64,000 bases of DNA from Macrotis lagotis. Taxonomy: Eukaryota; Chordata; Mammalia; Peramelemorphia; Peramelidae. The position numbers and the translations under genes are program-made. Below the pieces are notes generated by a model, which saw only the letters and a list, made by a program, of their open reading frames with translations, was not told the origin of the DNA and did no database searches. The stretch lies in contig NC_133658.1 of assembly GCF_037893015.1 (NCBI RefSeq), forward strand, positions 888,251,580 through 888,315,579, read 5' to 3'. This document shows positions 32,570 through 43,880 of this stretch, one piece after another; position 1 is the stretch's first letter; every line of letters begins with the position of its first letter.

Positions 32570-33600
32570 TTAGAGTCCATGAGGCTAGGGATCTCCAGTA
32601 GAGCTCCTCAGAGATCTTTGGTTGATTCTATGCTATTTAACATTTTTATCATTGGTTTATACAAAGGCAAAGGTGGTACCCTTATCAACAGGTTAGTATG
32701 GGTTGAATCTAATAAGATGAAATTCAATGGGATAAATGTAAAGTCTTATACTTGGCTACCAAAGCCACCCCCCCCATCTCATAAATATGAAAAAGAAGAG
32801 GCAAGGACAGACCACAGCTTTTTCAGGAAAGGATCTGGGGCTTTTAGTGGACTACAGTATAATAAGGAAGCCAAAAAAAGCAATTTTGGGCTGTATTAGG
32901 GGAGCATAACTTTCATCATCTTACTACCATTTGCTTTTGTCAGATCTTGACTGGAGTATTATGTTTGGTTTGGGGCACCATAGTTTAAAATAGACAATGA
33001 TAAGCTGAAAATTGAACAAGGGTATGATTGTTAAGGGTTTTGAGCTCATGATGTCTATTGTTGTCAAAACTTTATTCTCAAAGAGGGCCATGACTTCAGA
33101 GGGGTGATTGTAAGTGATTCAGATTTAAGGGAGGGGGTGCTGTGCAAAGTCACCAGCCTCACTTTCTCTTCCCATGCCATCTGAGTCCAGTGACCAGATA
33201 TGGATCATGATGACCCGAGATGACCCCGGATGCAGTGGGAGATCTTGACTTTTGAGGAAAGGGAAATGTTTAGCCTGGAGAAAAGATTTGGGAGACAAGA
33301 GAGCTGTCTTTGTATTTGAAGAACTGTCTGGCAAAGGAATGATTAAACATTCTGCCTGGCCCCCTAAGGCACAATGGGTAGGAGGTGAAAAGAAGCAAAT
33401 TTTAGCTGAATATGAAGAGTTTTCTAACAATGTTAGCTATTCAAATGTGAAGTATTATACCTGAAGAGACAGTGACTTTCTCCTAAAGAGAGACTGAGCA
33501 GTTACTTGTTGGGAACTCATAGTGGAAAGTCCTACAATTGAATGGGTTGGCTTCCATGTCCAATGAGCATCTAATCCTCCAAATCTGTGACATCCCAAAT
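32570..33600 (+). mobile_element. L3/CR1-type LINE, 3' part
   Basis: Classic L3 order: 'aataagatgaaattcaatgg', 'gtaaagtcttatacttggct', 'gatctggggcttttagtgga', 'gctgtattaggggagcataa', 'tggggcaccatagttt', then after a SINE insertion 'ggaaatgtttagcctggaga' and 'tgtctttgtatttgaagaac'. The 106-codon frame at 32579-32899 is a remnant of its reverse transcriptase. Confidence 0.82.
33066..33245 (-). mobile_element. Long marsupial SINE, antisense, in the L3
   Basis: Reverse of the long-SINE tail: 'attctcaaagagggccatga', 'gtcaccagcctcactttctc', 'ccatctgagtccagtgacca'. It splits the L3 copy. Confidence 0.75.
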
Positions 33601-33715
33601 AGGATGAACATACTGACTTAGATGGAAAACTCCATAAGGGCAGGGGGCAGTGTTTTTTGTCATTTTTTTGTATCTATAAGGTCTTGATAAATGCTACTGA
33701 CTGTTTGATTGATAT
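33601..33715 (+). repeat. L2/MIR-type 3' end
   Basis: 'aaactccataagggcagggg' and 'ggtcttgataaatgctactg' match the terminal motif of L2/MIR. Followed by a short TA microsatellite (33720-33742). Confidence 0.5.
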
Positions 33716-33821
33716 ATTTTGATATATATATATATATATATTTTTTCCTCCAGTAACTAGCTTTGTATTGTCATTTATATTAGGTATTTAATAAATATTA
33801 AATAAATTAGAGACCTCTTGT

Positions 33822-34443
33822 CACCTGGAAAGACTTGTATGGATTTTCTTTCTTTCTTTCTTTTTTTTTTTTAAGGTTTTTGCAAGGAAAATTGGGTTAA
33901 GTGGCTTGCCCAAGGCCACACAGCTAGGTAATTATTAAGTGTCTGAGATCAGATTTGAACCCAGGTACTCCTGACTCCAGGGCTGGTGCTTTATCCACTG
34001 TGCCACCTAGCTGCCCTTGTAAAGACTTGTATGAACTGATTGATGCTGAGTGAAACATTGTGTAATGATTAACTGTGATGTTCTTAGCTCCTCTCAGTTC
34101 GGGAATCAAGGACAATCCTAAAATACTTGATGGAAAATGCCAGTGAAAGAACTATGGGTCTGAATGCAGACCAAAGCATATGAATTTCAATTTTTAAAAC
34201 TTGTTTTATTTTTTCCTTTTTCTCATGGTTTTTAATCCTTTAGTTTGATTCTTCCTTTGCAACATGACTAATATGGAAATATGTTAAACATGATTGTAAC
34301 TGTATAACCTATATCAGATTATTACTCCTTGTCATGGGGAGGGGATAGGAAAGGGAGGGAGTTAGAAAAATATGGAATCCAAAAGCTTACAAAAAGATGA
34401 ATGTTGAAAACCATCTTAGAATGTAATTGAAAATTAAAAAAGA
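33822..34443 (+). mobile_element. L1 3' end, split by a SINE
   Basis: 'ggaaagacttgtatg' is cut by a SINE and resumes as 'cttgtatgaactgattgatgctgagtga' (two parts), then a 3' UTR ending in 'aaaattaaaaaa'. Confidence 0.8.
33844..34020 (-). mobile_element. Short marsupial SINE (WSINE1-like) in the L1
   Basis: Antisense copy with a tttc-rich tail. Target duplication aaagacttgtatg at 33830-33842 and 34021-34033. Confidence 0.95.
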
Positions 34444-34720
34444 ATCCTCATGTCATTTAGTGTTCACTTTTTTTTACAAATGAAATTATCTCTAAACTTC
34501 TATCTGAATTTTTATTAGAATCCTTTTTTTTTTTATAACTCACCTAGAAAGAAAGTTCTCAACTATACAGGCTGTAATGTGGTTCCATGACCCTTTCATC
34601 CAGTTTAAGGATTAAAACCCATTAGAAGGTTTTAGCTACTAATTAGCTACCAATAGCTTTTTTAATTCCTCCATCTAGATCTAGATCTTGATTTTATTGT
34701 TTATTAAAAGGAGGGCTCCA

Positions 34721-34865
34721 GGGGTGGCTAGGTGGTACAGTGGATAGAGCACCATCCCTGGAGTCAGGCGCACCTGGGTTCAAATGTGGCCTCAGACATT
34801 TAATTACCTGTGTGGCCTTGGGCAAGCCACTTAACCCCATTTGCCTTCCAAAAAAAAAAAAACCT
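34721..34865 (+). mobile_element. Short marsupial SINE (WSINE1-like), young
   Basis: Sense copy with a perfect 15 bp duplication aaaaggagggctcca at 34706-34720 and 34866-34880. Confidence 0.96.
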
Positions 34866-34880
34866 AAAAGGAGGGCTCCA

Positions 34881-35634
34881 ATTTATCTTTCTAGGACTGA
34901 AGATCTACCAGAATTATTAAGGAATTATTATTATAGGATTATTAAGGATTACTAAGGAAATCAAAGATTAGTGGGAAAAAATGTAATTTTTCTCCCATCC
35001 AATTTCATAGACTCCTATGAGGACTATGTACTCCAGATTCTTCTGCCTCTGCAAAAAGAGTAAATTATTAAACTGTAACTCTATGAAAGAACATGTGTAT
35101 TCTCCCATGAGGGACAAATCTGAGAAAAGAAGCCCTCCGTAACCCCTTCAGCTGTCAGTTGTGAATTTCTAGAATTTCCATGTTATAGCTTTTCTTTTCT
35201 TATACTGATATCCTAATCAGAGTCTCATCTCTTTGGACAGATGAGATTACCCAGATTTCTTGCCAGAACACAAACTGTGACTTGTGTTGGGAAGGGGTTG
35301 AATACAGTTCCAGCAATGGGCTGCTATTTGGGCCTCACTTGGTTTGGAGAGGCCTATTTTTCTAAGGGAGGATATCAGGTGATAAATCACTTTTTGTTTT
35401 TTATCCCCAGCAACTCATGAAACTATCTAGAGATTTGTGGGATTGTCATCTGCTTTCATGGAGGCAATATTTCCCCAATACCAGATCTTTAAAGTATTCA
35501 TAGAAATTTTTCTCTTAGCAAACTATCTGAACTCTCTGTCTAGGTTGTTTCTTGGAGGTTCTGATTACAAATCCAAGTTAATACTAGAATGGAACCTTTA
35601 AATGTTATTTTAAATGATTGCTTTTGTTTATAAA
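34881..35634. other. Intergenic DNA, no gene seen
   Basis: Mixed sequence with no assignable repeat or exon. Confidence 0.4.
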
Positions 35635-35648
35635 ACACATTCATTTCT

Positions 35649-35815
35649 TTTCTTTTTTTTCTTAGTTTTTTTTTTTTTGCAAGGCAAATGGGGTTAAGTG
35701 GCTTGCCCAAGGCCACACAGCTAGGTAATGATTAAGTGTCTGAGACCTGATTTGAATTCAGGTACTCCTGACTCCCGGGCTGGTGTTCTATCCACTGTGC
35801 CACCTAGCCTCCCCA
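35649..35815 (-). mobile_element. Short marsupial SINE (WSINE1-like), young
   Basis: Antisense copy with a perfect 14 bp duplication acacattcatttct at 35635-35648 and 35816-35829. Confidence 0.96.
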
Positions 35816-36054
35816 ACACATTCATTTCTAAATATGTTCCTTCTCAACCCTTCTCCAATAAGTTATTTTTTCTTTTTTTTTAATTTAAGATTTATTTATT
35901 CTCATTTTGTACAATTTTTTAATACATTAATAAAATATTCTTGTTTAAGAGTAAACAAAATACCCCCTCCCCCCAAAAATATAGACTCACTTGATTGATA
36001 AAGGGGAAAGAAAAAAAGTAAAATTAAAATAAAAAAAGTAATAGTAATGATTGT

Positions 36055-36200
36055 AGGTATGGCCAGGTGGCGCAGTAGATGGAGCACCAGCCCTGGAGCC
36101 AGGAGCTCCCAAGCCCATATCCGGCCCAGTACACCTAACAATCCACCCAGCTGTGTGACATGCAAGCCACCCCAACCCCATTGCCCCGCATAAACCAAAA
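36055..36200 (+). repeat. SINE-derived block 3 in copy B
   Basis: Sense to the + strand, antisense to the element. T-to-C changes on this strand (cttaataatta to cctaacaatcc, ccttgc to ccccgc) equal A-to-G on the element's sense strand. Confidence 0.8.
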
Positions 36201-36244
36201 AAAAGAAAAAAAAAGACATAAAATAAAATAAAATAGTAATAATA

Positions 36245-36395
36245 GTAGGGGTGGCTGGGTGGCAGACAGAGCACTGGCCCTTGAGCCAGAAGCACCCGGG
36301 TCCAAATCTGTCCTCAGACACCCAATGATCACCCTGCTATGCAGCCCCAGGTTGGCCACCCTCCCCATTTGCCCTGCACACCCCCAAATAATAAT
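36245..36395 (+). repeat. SINE-derived block 2 in copy B
   Basis: Counterpart of 25740-25890. Shows the same substitutions as copy A at most positions (for example cacttaat to cacccaat). Confidence 0.8.
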
Positions 36396-36592
36396 AAAAA
36401 ATGTGCTTCAGTCTGTGTTCCAACACCAACAACTCAACTCTGTTGCAGGTGGATCACATTCTTTATGGTAAGTCCATCACAAAAGTTACTTCCACATTTT
36501 TCCACCGTTGCCATTGCTGATTGCAACTCCCTCCTTTCATATTTCTTCACTACCATGTACTATATTTTTGCTCTCCTTTCACTGACTCTTCT

Positions 36593-36740
36593 GTAGGGTC
36601 GCTGAGTGGCACATCAGACAGATCCCCGGTCCTGGGACCAAGAAGTCCCAAGCCCACATACCAACCCTTAGGCCCAGCATGTACCTGTCCCTATGGTCTT
36701 GGATAGGCCATCCAATCCCAGCTCCTTGCAAGATGTAAAA
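36593..36740 (+). repeat. SINE-derived block 1 in copy B
   Basis: Counterpart of 25380-25545. Starts 'agggtcgctgagtggcacat'; lacks the internal duplication seen in copy A. Confidence 0.75.
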
Positions 36741-37249
36741 AAAAAAATGTTTTATATCTGACCACTCTCCCCCCATGGTCCATCCTCTCCTCCTTCACTC
36801 ACATCCCCACCCCTTCCCTCTGCTCCCCCTCCCCTTCTTACTCCAGATGTCTATACCCCATTGAGTATATATGCTGTTTCCTCTTCTAGCCACCTCTGAT
36901 GAGAGCAAAGATTCCCTCATCCCCCCTTGCCTTCCATATCATTGCAATAGCTTATTGTAATAAAGAAAAATCTTATTATATGAAATATCTTGGCCTATTC
37001 CCCCTCTCCTTTTTCTTTCTCCCATTACATTTCCCTTTTATCTTTTGACTCCATTTTTACACCATATTTTATCTTCAAATTCAGCTTTCTCCTGTGCTTC
37101 ATCTATAAAAGCTCCTTCTACCTGCTCTATTAACTGAGAAGGTTCATATGAGTATTATCAGTGTCATTTTTCTATGCAGAAATACATGCAGTTTATTATG
37201 ATTAAGTCCCTCACATTTTCCCCTTCTCCAATCTCTATGCTTCATCTGA

Positions 37250-38319
37250 GTCCTGTATTTGAAGATCAAACCTTCTGTTCAGCTCTGGCCATTCCAACAG
37301 GAACATTTGAAATTCCCCTCGTTCATTGAAAGTCCATCTTTTTCCCTGGAAGAGGACATTCAGCCTTGCTGGGTAGTTCATTCTTGGCTGCATCCTAAGT
37401 TCTTTTGCCTTCCAGTATATTATATTCCAAGCCCTACGAGCTTTTATGTAGTTGCTGCTAAATCCTCTGAGATCCTGATTGCAGCTTCATGGTATTTGAA
37501 TTGTGTCCTTCTGGCTGCTTGTAATATTTTCTCTTTGACTTGGGAGTTCTGGAACTTGCCTATAATATTCCTTGGGGTTGGTTTTTTGGGATCTCTTTCT
37601 CGGAGGGATCTGTGGATTCTCTCCTTTTCTATTTTGCCCTCCACTTCTGGGATATCAGGACAATTTTCCTGTAGTAATTCTTTGAAAATGATGTCAAGGC
37701 TCTTTTCCTGATGATGACTTTCAGGTATTCCAATAATTTTTTAATTATCTTTTCTAAATCTGTTTTCCATATCAGTTGTTTTTTCAATGAGATATTTCAC
37801 ATTTTCTTCTAATTTTTCATTTTTTTGGTTTTGAAGTAATGAATCCTGATTTCTCTTAAATTTATCAATTCCCTGAGTTCTATTCTTTGTCTGAAGGATT
37901 TGTTTTCCTCAGAGAGCTTTCTTATCTCTTTTTCCATCTGGCCAATTTTGCTTTTTAAAGCATTCTTCTCCTCAATAGCTTTTTTGAACTGTTTTATCCA
38001 TTTGACCTAAGCTGGTTTTTAGCATGCTATTTCCTTCAGCATTTTTTTGGATTTCCTTGACTAAGCTGCTGACTTCATTTTCATGTTTTTCCTGCATCTC
38101 TCTCATTTCTTTTCCTAGTTTTTCTTCTAACTCCCTCATTTGATTTTCAAAGTCTTTTTTGAGCTCTGTCATAGCCTGAGCCCAATTTCTGTTTTTCTTG
38201 GAGTCTTTAGATGCAGGAGATTGTGCTTCCTCATCTTCAGACTGAGTGTTTTGATCCTTCTTGGACTCATAGGCAAAATATTTCTCAATGGTGTTTCTCT
38301 TGTTTCTCTGCTTGCTCAT
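37250..38319 (-). pseudogene. L1-type ORF1 of copy B, broken
   Basis: Starts at 38319 (MSKQRNKRNTIEKYFAYE). The frame shifts near 37980 (after QMDKTVQK). TAA at 37741-37743 and TAA at 37444-37446 coincide with the stops at 24352 and 24649 of copy A. The coiled-coil and RNA-binding segments are otherwise well preserved. Confidence 0.85.
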
Positions 38320-38769
38320 TTTCCCAGCCTTAGCCTGTTTTGGGGGGTGTTTCCTGAGCTTTTGGCACACTCCCACAAGGGTCAGTGTTAGAGGTTCTGT
38401 CCTCCCTCCTGGTCTGTGAATGACCATATGCACCTGCCTCTGCCACGGGGCTGAGATGGGGGGCCCCTGCTGTTCTATGGGGGGGCCTAGACTGTGATCA
38501 GGATCTAAATGTGGTCAGAACCCCAGAGTCCTGTTCCAGGGGCAGAGGACAGAGCTCTGCAGTCTCTCTCTCTTCACTCCCCTCCCTAGGTTCAATGGGC
38601 TCATGACCTGGGGGCTCCTACTTACTGGCTCTGCCTGCTTCTAAGTTATTTTTTCATTTGAAAAATATTTGAAAAGATCACCAAAAGTAGTTTAGCACAA
38701 CTAACATTTTAGTTGATTCTTCTTCCCCATATGTTCTGTTCCGCAACTTTAGTACTCCTCTCCAATGAA

Positions 38770-38995
38770 TGGAAGTGCCTTTTTAAAAAAAATTTTAAAA
38801 ATTTTTCTTTATTTCTTTATTTTGAATTTTACAAATTTCCCCCCTAATCTTGCTTCCTTCCCCCTACCCCCACAGAAGGCAGTCTGTTAGTCTCATTGCT
38901 TTTTGTTTTACATAATAATTCTAATATTGGTCATCATGCCAAGGGTCAGTGTGTAATCTAGAAAGATAAACATGTCAAAGGTAATGAATTTGAAC
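38770..38995 (-). mobile_element. L1 3' UTR fragment, antisense
   Basis: 'cacagaaggcagtctgttag' and the sequence before it match the antisense L1 start at 31500-31640. Confidence 0.65.
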
Positions 38996-39502
38996 AGCAT
39001 ATCTTAAAATAAGGATACCCAATTAGGCCTATTTTTAACGTCTTCTCCAGAAGTAAACTCAACACTACATGAATTAGTCTGTCATGAATGAGCTACCAGC
39101 TCTCTGCACAGCATCCTCAGCAGGTTGTATTGGGTTTGGGCACTCAGTAAATGAATGTGGGAACTTCTGCCATAAAAGACTAATTTTTAAAATGTCCAAC
39201 CTCTCCAAATGTGGGTGCCAGTTATCATTTTGAAAGCCATTCACAGCTTTTTCTACTACAAATGCTCAATTGTCCAAATCTGAGGTTGCTTTTCTCCAGG
39301 CTGTTAAGTGGGAGCCAGCTCTAGGCAAAGACTGGCTTTAGAAGAATGAATGTGTGCTCAGGGGTTGTATATTTTGCTATGCAAAATGGAATGAGAGGTT
39401 GGAGAGTGAACTATTCACTTCTTCACCCCCTTTCTATGGCAAAATCAGGAACATTAATGAAAGTATGCTAGTTTGGGGAGAAGCATTGGAATTATTAGTT
39501 CT
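38996..39502. other. Intergenic DNA, no gene seen
   Basis: Contains a decayed L3-like piece ('caaatctgaggttgcttttctccaggct', read across 39268-39302 in reverse orientation), weakly supported. Confidence 0.3.
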
Positions 39503-39689
39503 TTCAGTCTGTGTTCTGATAGCATCAGCTCTGTCTCAGGTGGGTCACTTTTTTTTATCATAAGTCCATCATAGAAGTTACTTCCATATTTTTCCACAGT
39601 TGCTATTACTGATTGTAATTCCCTCCATCCATTCCTCCCCACTAGCATCTATTGTATTTTCTCTCTCCTTTCACTCTGTTCCTCTTCAA

Positions 39690-39845
39690 AAATGTGCTGT
39701 GGGGCAGCCAGTGGTGTAGTAGATAGGGCACCAACCCTGGGGTCAAGAGGCCCCAAGCCCACATCCCACCCCAGAGATCCAGCACCTGGTTCCATGGTCC
39801 CAGACAGACCACCCAATCCCAGTACCTTGCACAAAGTAAAAAAAA
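39690..39845 (+). repeat. SINE-derived block 1 in copy C
   Basis: 'ggggcagccagtggtgtagt' to 'accttgcacaaagtaaaaaa'. The T-to-C changes gttcaaat to gcccacat and cttaacc to cccaatc are shared with copies A and B. Confidence 0.8.
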
Positions 39846-40329
39846 AAAAGAAAATGTGTTATATCTATCTCTCCTATGATCTACCCTCTCCTCTATCACC
39901 CATATCCCCTTCCCCATCCCCCTTCTCTCCCTTTTCTTCTAGATGTCTATCCCTTTTGAGTGTGTATGCTGTTTTCTCTCTGAGACATTTCCAATGTGAA
40001 TGAAGGCTCTCTCATTCCCCCTAACCTTCCCCCACTCTATACCATTGCAAAAGCTACATGAAATATCTTAGCCTATTCTACCTCTCCTTTCTCTTATTCC
40101 CAGTACATTTATCCCTTTCACCCACTGACCCCATTTTTACAATATATCATATCTTCAAATTCAGTTCTCTCCTGTGCCTTATCTATAAAAGCTCCTTCTA
40201 CCTGCTCTATTAAATGAGAAGGTTCATATGAATATTATCAGTCTCATCTTTCCATGCAGGAATCCATGTAGGAATCCATGCAGTTCATCAACCCTCATAA
40301 TTTACCCTTCTTTTCCACTCTCTATGCTT

Positions 40330-41372
40330 CATCTGAGTACTTGAAGGTCAAACTTCCTGTTCAGCTCTGGTCATTTCAACAGGAACATTTAAATTCCTGT
40401 TTCATTGAAAGTCTATCTTTTCCCCTGGAAGAAGATGTTTAGTTTTGCTGGGTAGTTGATTCTTGGTTGCATTCCAAGCTCTTTTGCCTTCTGGAATATT
40501 ATATTCCAAGCCCTATGAGCCCTTAATGTAGTTGCTGCTAAGTCCTGTGTGATCCTGACTACAGCTTCATGACATTTGAATTGTGTCCTTCTGGCTGCTT
40601 GTAATATTTTCTCTTTGACTTGGGAGTTCTGGAACTTGGCTATAATATTCCTGGGGGTTGGTGTTTTCTTTTTGGATCTCTTTCCAGGGAGATCATTGGA
40701 TTCTCTCAATTTCTATTTTTCCCCTCTAGAAATTCTTTAAAAATGAGGTCAAGGCTCTTTTCCTGATCATGAATTTCAGGTAGCCCAATAATTTTTAAAT
40801 TATTTTTTCTGAATCTGTTTTCCAGATCAGTTGTTTTTTTTTTAATGAGATATTTCACACTTTCTTCTAATTTTTCATTCTTTTGGTGTTGAATTATTGT
40901 GTCTTGATTTCTTGCGAAGTCATCAGCTTCCTTTAACTTCATTCTACATCTGAAGGATTTGTTTTACCTTTCTTATCTCCTTTTCCATCTGATCAATTCT
41001 GCTTTTTAAAAGCATTCTTCTCCTCAATAACTTTTTGAACTGTTTTATCCACTTGACCTAAGCTGGTTTTGAACATGTTATTTTCTTCAGCATTTTTTAT
41101 ATCTCCTTGACTAAGCTGTTGACTTCATTTTCATGTTTTTCCTGCATCTCTCTCATTTCTTTTCCCAATTTTTCTTTTATCTTCCTTACTTGATTTTCAA
41201 AATCTTTTTTGAGCTCTGTCATAGCCTGAGCCCAACTTCTATATTTCTTGGAGTCTTTAGAGGCAGAAGCTTGGACTTTCTCATCTTCAGATTGAGTAGT
41301 TTGGTCTTCCATGGGACCAAAGTAATTGTCTATGGTCAGATTCCTTTTTTTTTCTGATTCCTCATTTCCCCA
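40330..41372 (-). pseudogene. L1-type ORF1 of copy C, broken
   Basis: Three frames hold the coiled coil (TELKKDFENQVRKIKEKLGK), a middle part (ENRFRKNNLKIIGLPE) and the C-terminus (TPRNIIAKFQNSQVKEKILQ; later GMQPRINYPAKLN). At the two sites where A and B carry TAA, C keeps leucine (TTA, about 40795-40797 and near 40525). Confidence 0.82.
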
Positions 41373-42051
41373 GCCTGTGCCTAGTTTGGGGGTGCTTCCT
41401 GAGCTTTTGAGCATTATTGAGACACCACCCCCCACAAGGAACTCAGTGTGTGAGACTCCTGGTCTGTGAATCACCACAAGCTCACCCTTCTGCCCCAGAG
41501 GCTGTGTGTGTGTGTGTGTGGGGGGGGTCCATGCTCTATGGGGGGCCTAAACTGTGACCAGGGTCTGAATGAGGTCACAGCCCCAGAGTCCTGTTCCAGG
41601 GACAGAGGACAGACCTCGGTATCTCCCTCAACTCCCTTACCTTCTGTGGGCTGAGCACTCAAGGTGCAGCTGCCTGGAGGTTCCTGCTGGGCGGCTCCAT
41701 GGGCCTGCTTCCATTTCCTGGGATCTGGGCTGCGCTGAGTGCCAGCTGTGTGGAGGGCCTGGGCTTCACACTTGCTCTGGCAGAGGTCTCCCTGCTGAAC
41801 TTCCAAGTTGTGCTTGGTGCTCCCTGGGGTGCAGGTCAGGAAACTACTTCTGCTTCCGGGAGTCACTTCCAGGTACCTAGAGCTGTTCAAAGGAGGGTGA
41901 AGTTCCTTCGCTCTGGCATGGTGCTGCCCCTCCAACACCATGGAACAGAGCTTCTCATTATTTTCCAGGTTACCTTGGGCTAGAGAATTGCCTCACTGGA
42001 TCTTTCTGTGGGTTCTTTCTCTCAATAATTTAGAGTCATAATTTTAAGGTT

Positions 42052-42211
42052 GTCTTTTTTTTAGATTTTTTTTTTTGCAAGGCGATGGGGTTAAGTAGCT
42101 TGCCCAAGGCCACACAGCTCGGTAATTATTAAGTGTCTGAGACCAGATTTGAACCCAGGTACTCCTGACTCCAGGGCCGGTGCTTTATCCACTGCGCCAC
42201 CTAGCCGCCCC
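42052..42211 (-). mobile_element. Short marsupial SINE (WSINE1-like) in copy C
   Basis: Antisense copy with a perfect 12 bp duplication aattttaaggtt at 42040-42051 and 42212-42223. Confidence 0.96.
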
Positions 42212-42339
42212 AATTTTAAGGTTTTTGAAATATTTGGAGAGATCGCCTAAGTGAAGCTCTTCTCCTACTAACATCTCTGCCCTCCTAGGAAGTACCTTTT
42301 ATCAACTCTTCTCCATTGTTATTCCTAGCAATTAAAAAT

Positions 42340-42925
42340 ATACAGTGTTTGGCTTTGTTTTGTTTTTTCTTATAGTTTACCTTCTTGGAGTCATTGTGAA
42401 ATGTTGTTTTCCTTGTTCTACTTTATTTCATTTTGTATCAGTTCATAAAAGTCTCCTCATGCTTTTCTCTGAATTCTTCATATTTATTGTTTCTTCAGCT
42501 TAGCTTAGCTATTCTTCAGTTGATGGATACTTACTTTATTTCCAGTTCTTTGCTATAACTACAATAAAAAGATGCTATATATGTACATATATGTATATTT
42601 TGTATATAAAAAGACCTTTCATTTTATCATTGACTTCTTGGGATTAATACCTACCATTAGGATGTCTTGTTCCAAAGATGTGGACATTTTATACACTTTT
42701 TTAAAGAGTATAATTCCAAATACTTTCCCAGAATGTTTGGAGCAATTTATGGCTCCATTAACAGTGTCTAAAAGTCTGTCTTTCCTTAACTCTCCAATAC
42801 TGATGATACCTATTTTTGTCATTTTTACAAGTTGTCTGAGTTTAAGGTGCAACCTCAGAGTTGATCCAAGTTACATTGGCTTTATTAGTGATTTGGAGCA
42901 AGATTACATATGGTTACTAATAGAT
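42340..42925 (-). mobile_element. Old L1 3' end, antisense
   Basis: Decayed reversed L1: 'tcttcagttgatggatactt', 'ccagttctttgctataacta', 'gcaatttatggctccattaa', 'actctccaatactgatgata'. The 120-codon frame here is by chance. Confidence 0.7.
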
Positions 42926-43250
42926 TGTCATTAAAAATTTTTTTTAAACTTTTTTTGACTTCCAAATTCTCTCCCCACCTCCAGCCCCTTCCCTATCCAA
43001 AACCAGGGGCAGCTAGGTGGCGCAGTGGATAGAGCACAGGCCCTGGAGTCAGGAGTACCTGGGTTCAAATGCAGCCTCAGACACTTAACAATTACCTAGC
43101 TGTTTGTCCTTGGGCAAACCACTTAACCCCATTGCCTTGCAAAAAGACCTAAGGAAAAAAAAAGGCAAGCCATATGGTATACATTCTATAAATAAAATTA
43201 TATAAAATATAGTTCCATATTAGTCCTGTGTTTACAAATCTAATGAAAAC
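42926..43250 (-). mobile_element. L1 3' UTR, antisense, split by a SINE
   Basis: 'gacttccaaattctctcccc' before, and 'gttccatattagtcctgtgt' after, the SINE at 43015-43163. Confidence 0.6.
43015..43163 (+). mobile_element. Short marsupial SINE (WSINE1-like)
   Basis: Sense copy starting ggggcagctaggtggcgcag; A-tail with one interruption (aaaagacctaagg). Confidence 0.94.
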
Positions 43251-43584
43251 TGTTCATATACTGATCACTTACCCATTGCAGAATGGGCAGTGAGTGGTAT
43301 TCTGGGAAATGTTTAGCAACCATTGGGGGGGGGTAAGCCTGAAACACTTTAAAGTTTAATCTGCATAATTAACATTTCTTCCACTACTTTCTTAAGTGTA
43401 GACAGTCAACAAAGGAATGAATCGAGGCCTGCTTTGGCATTTGCCCATTTCTGATATGTCAATGCTTATGTTTAATATCTCAATGCTTCTTTCGCAATTG
43501 GCTCTAATTGGGAGGAGCTGGCTCAAATACACCTTTGGAAATGGTTGTTTGTCTTATAATTTATCAGTCAATCAAAAAACATTT
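43251..43584. other. Intergenic DNA, no gene seen
   Basis: AT-rich unassigned sequence with a G-run (43325-43333). Confidence 0.35.
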
Positions 43585-43599
43585 TTGCATAGCAATCTT

Positions 43600-43741
43600 T
43601 TTTTTTTCAAGGCAAACAGGGTTAAGTGGCTGGCCCAAGGCCATACAGCTAGGTAATTATTAAGTGTCTGAGACCGATTTGAACCCAGGTATTCCTGACT
43701 CCAGGGCTGGTGCTTTATCCACTGCGCCACCTAGCCACCCC
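43600..43741 (-). mobile_element. Short marsupial SINE (WSINE1-like), young
   Basis: Antisense copy with a perfect 15 bp duplication ttgcatagcaatctt at 43585-43599 and 43742-43756. Confidence 0.96.
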
Positions 43742-43789
43742 TTGCATAGCAATCTTAATGTAAGATTTATATATTAATGTAAGCTGGAT

Positions 43790-43880
43790 GGAGTGATTTG
43801 CCATTTTCTTTTCTAGATCATTTTATAGATGAGGAAACTGAGGTAAACATGGATGAATTGACTAACCTAGGGTGACTAAC
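43790..43880 (-). repeat. Fragment of an RTE-tailed or MIR-like SINE
   Basis: 'gatttgccattttcttttct' and 'atagatgaggaaactgaggt' are reversed SINE motifs. A short 'gactaacctaggt' tandem repeat follows. Confidence 0.5.

Larger units (their letters stand above)
35873..38641 (-). mobile_element. HAL1-like ORF1-only L1 derivative, copy B (5'-truncated)
   Basis: Reverse-strand relative of copy A. A perfect 14 bp target duplication, taagttattttttc, at 35859-35872 and 38642-38655 shows an independent retrotransposition, not a segmental duplication of copy A. The 5' end corresponds to about 23461 of copy A, so about 420 bp of 5' UTR are missing. It has the same broken ORF1, the same three SINE blocks and the same 3' terminus as copy A. 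Confidence 0.92.
39503..42292 (-). mobile_element. HAL1-like element, copy C (older, shorter tail)
   Basis: Same layout as copies A and B from the 5' UTR ('ctcactggatctttctgtgg' reversed, about 41993-42012) through ORF1 to block 1, but more diverged. Homology stops at 39503-39510, exactly where block 2 begins in copies A and B, so C lacks blocks 2 and 3 and their 3' end. A short SINE (42052-42211) has inserted in its 5' UTR. The 5' end at about 42292 is approximate. Confidence 0.82.

Noticed and set aside
32579..32899. 106-codon novel gene
   Set aside because: The sequence follows the L3/CR1 LINE order and is a remnant of its coding region.
35873..38641. Inverted segmental duplication of 23041-26256
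   Set aside because: A perfect 14 bp target-site duplication and a 5' truncation show that copy B inserted by retrotransposition.
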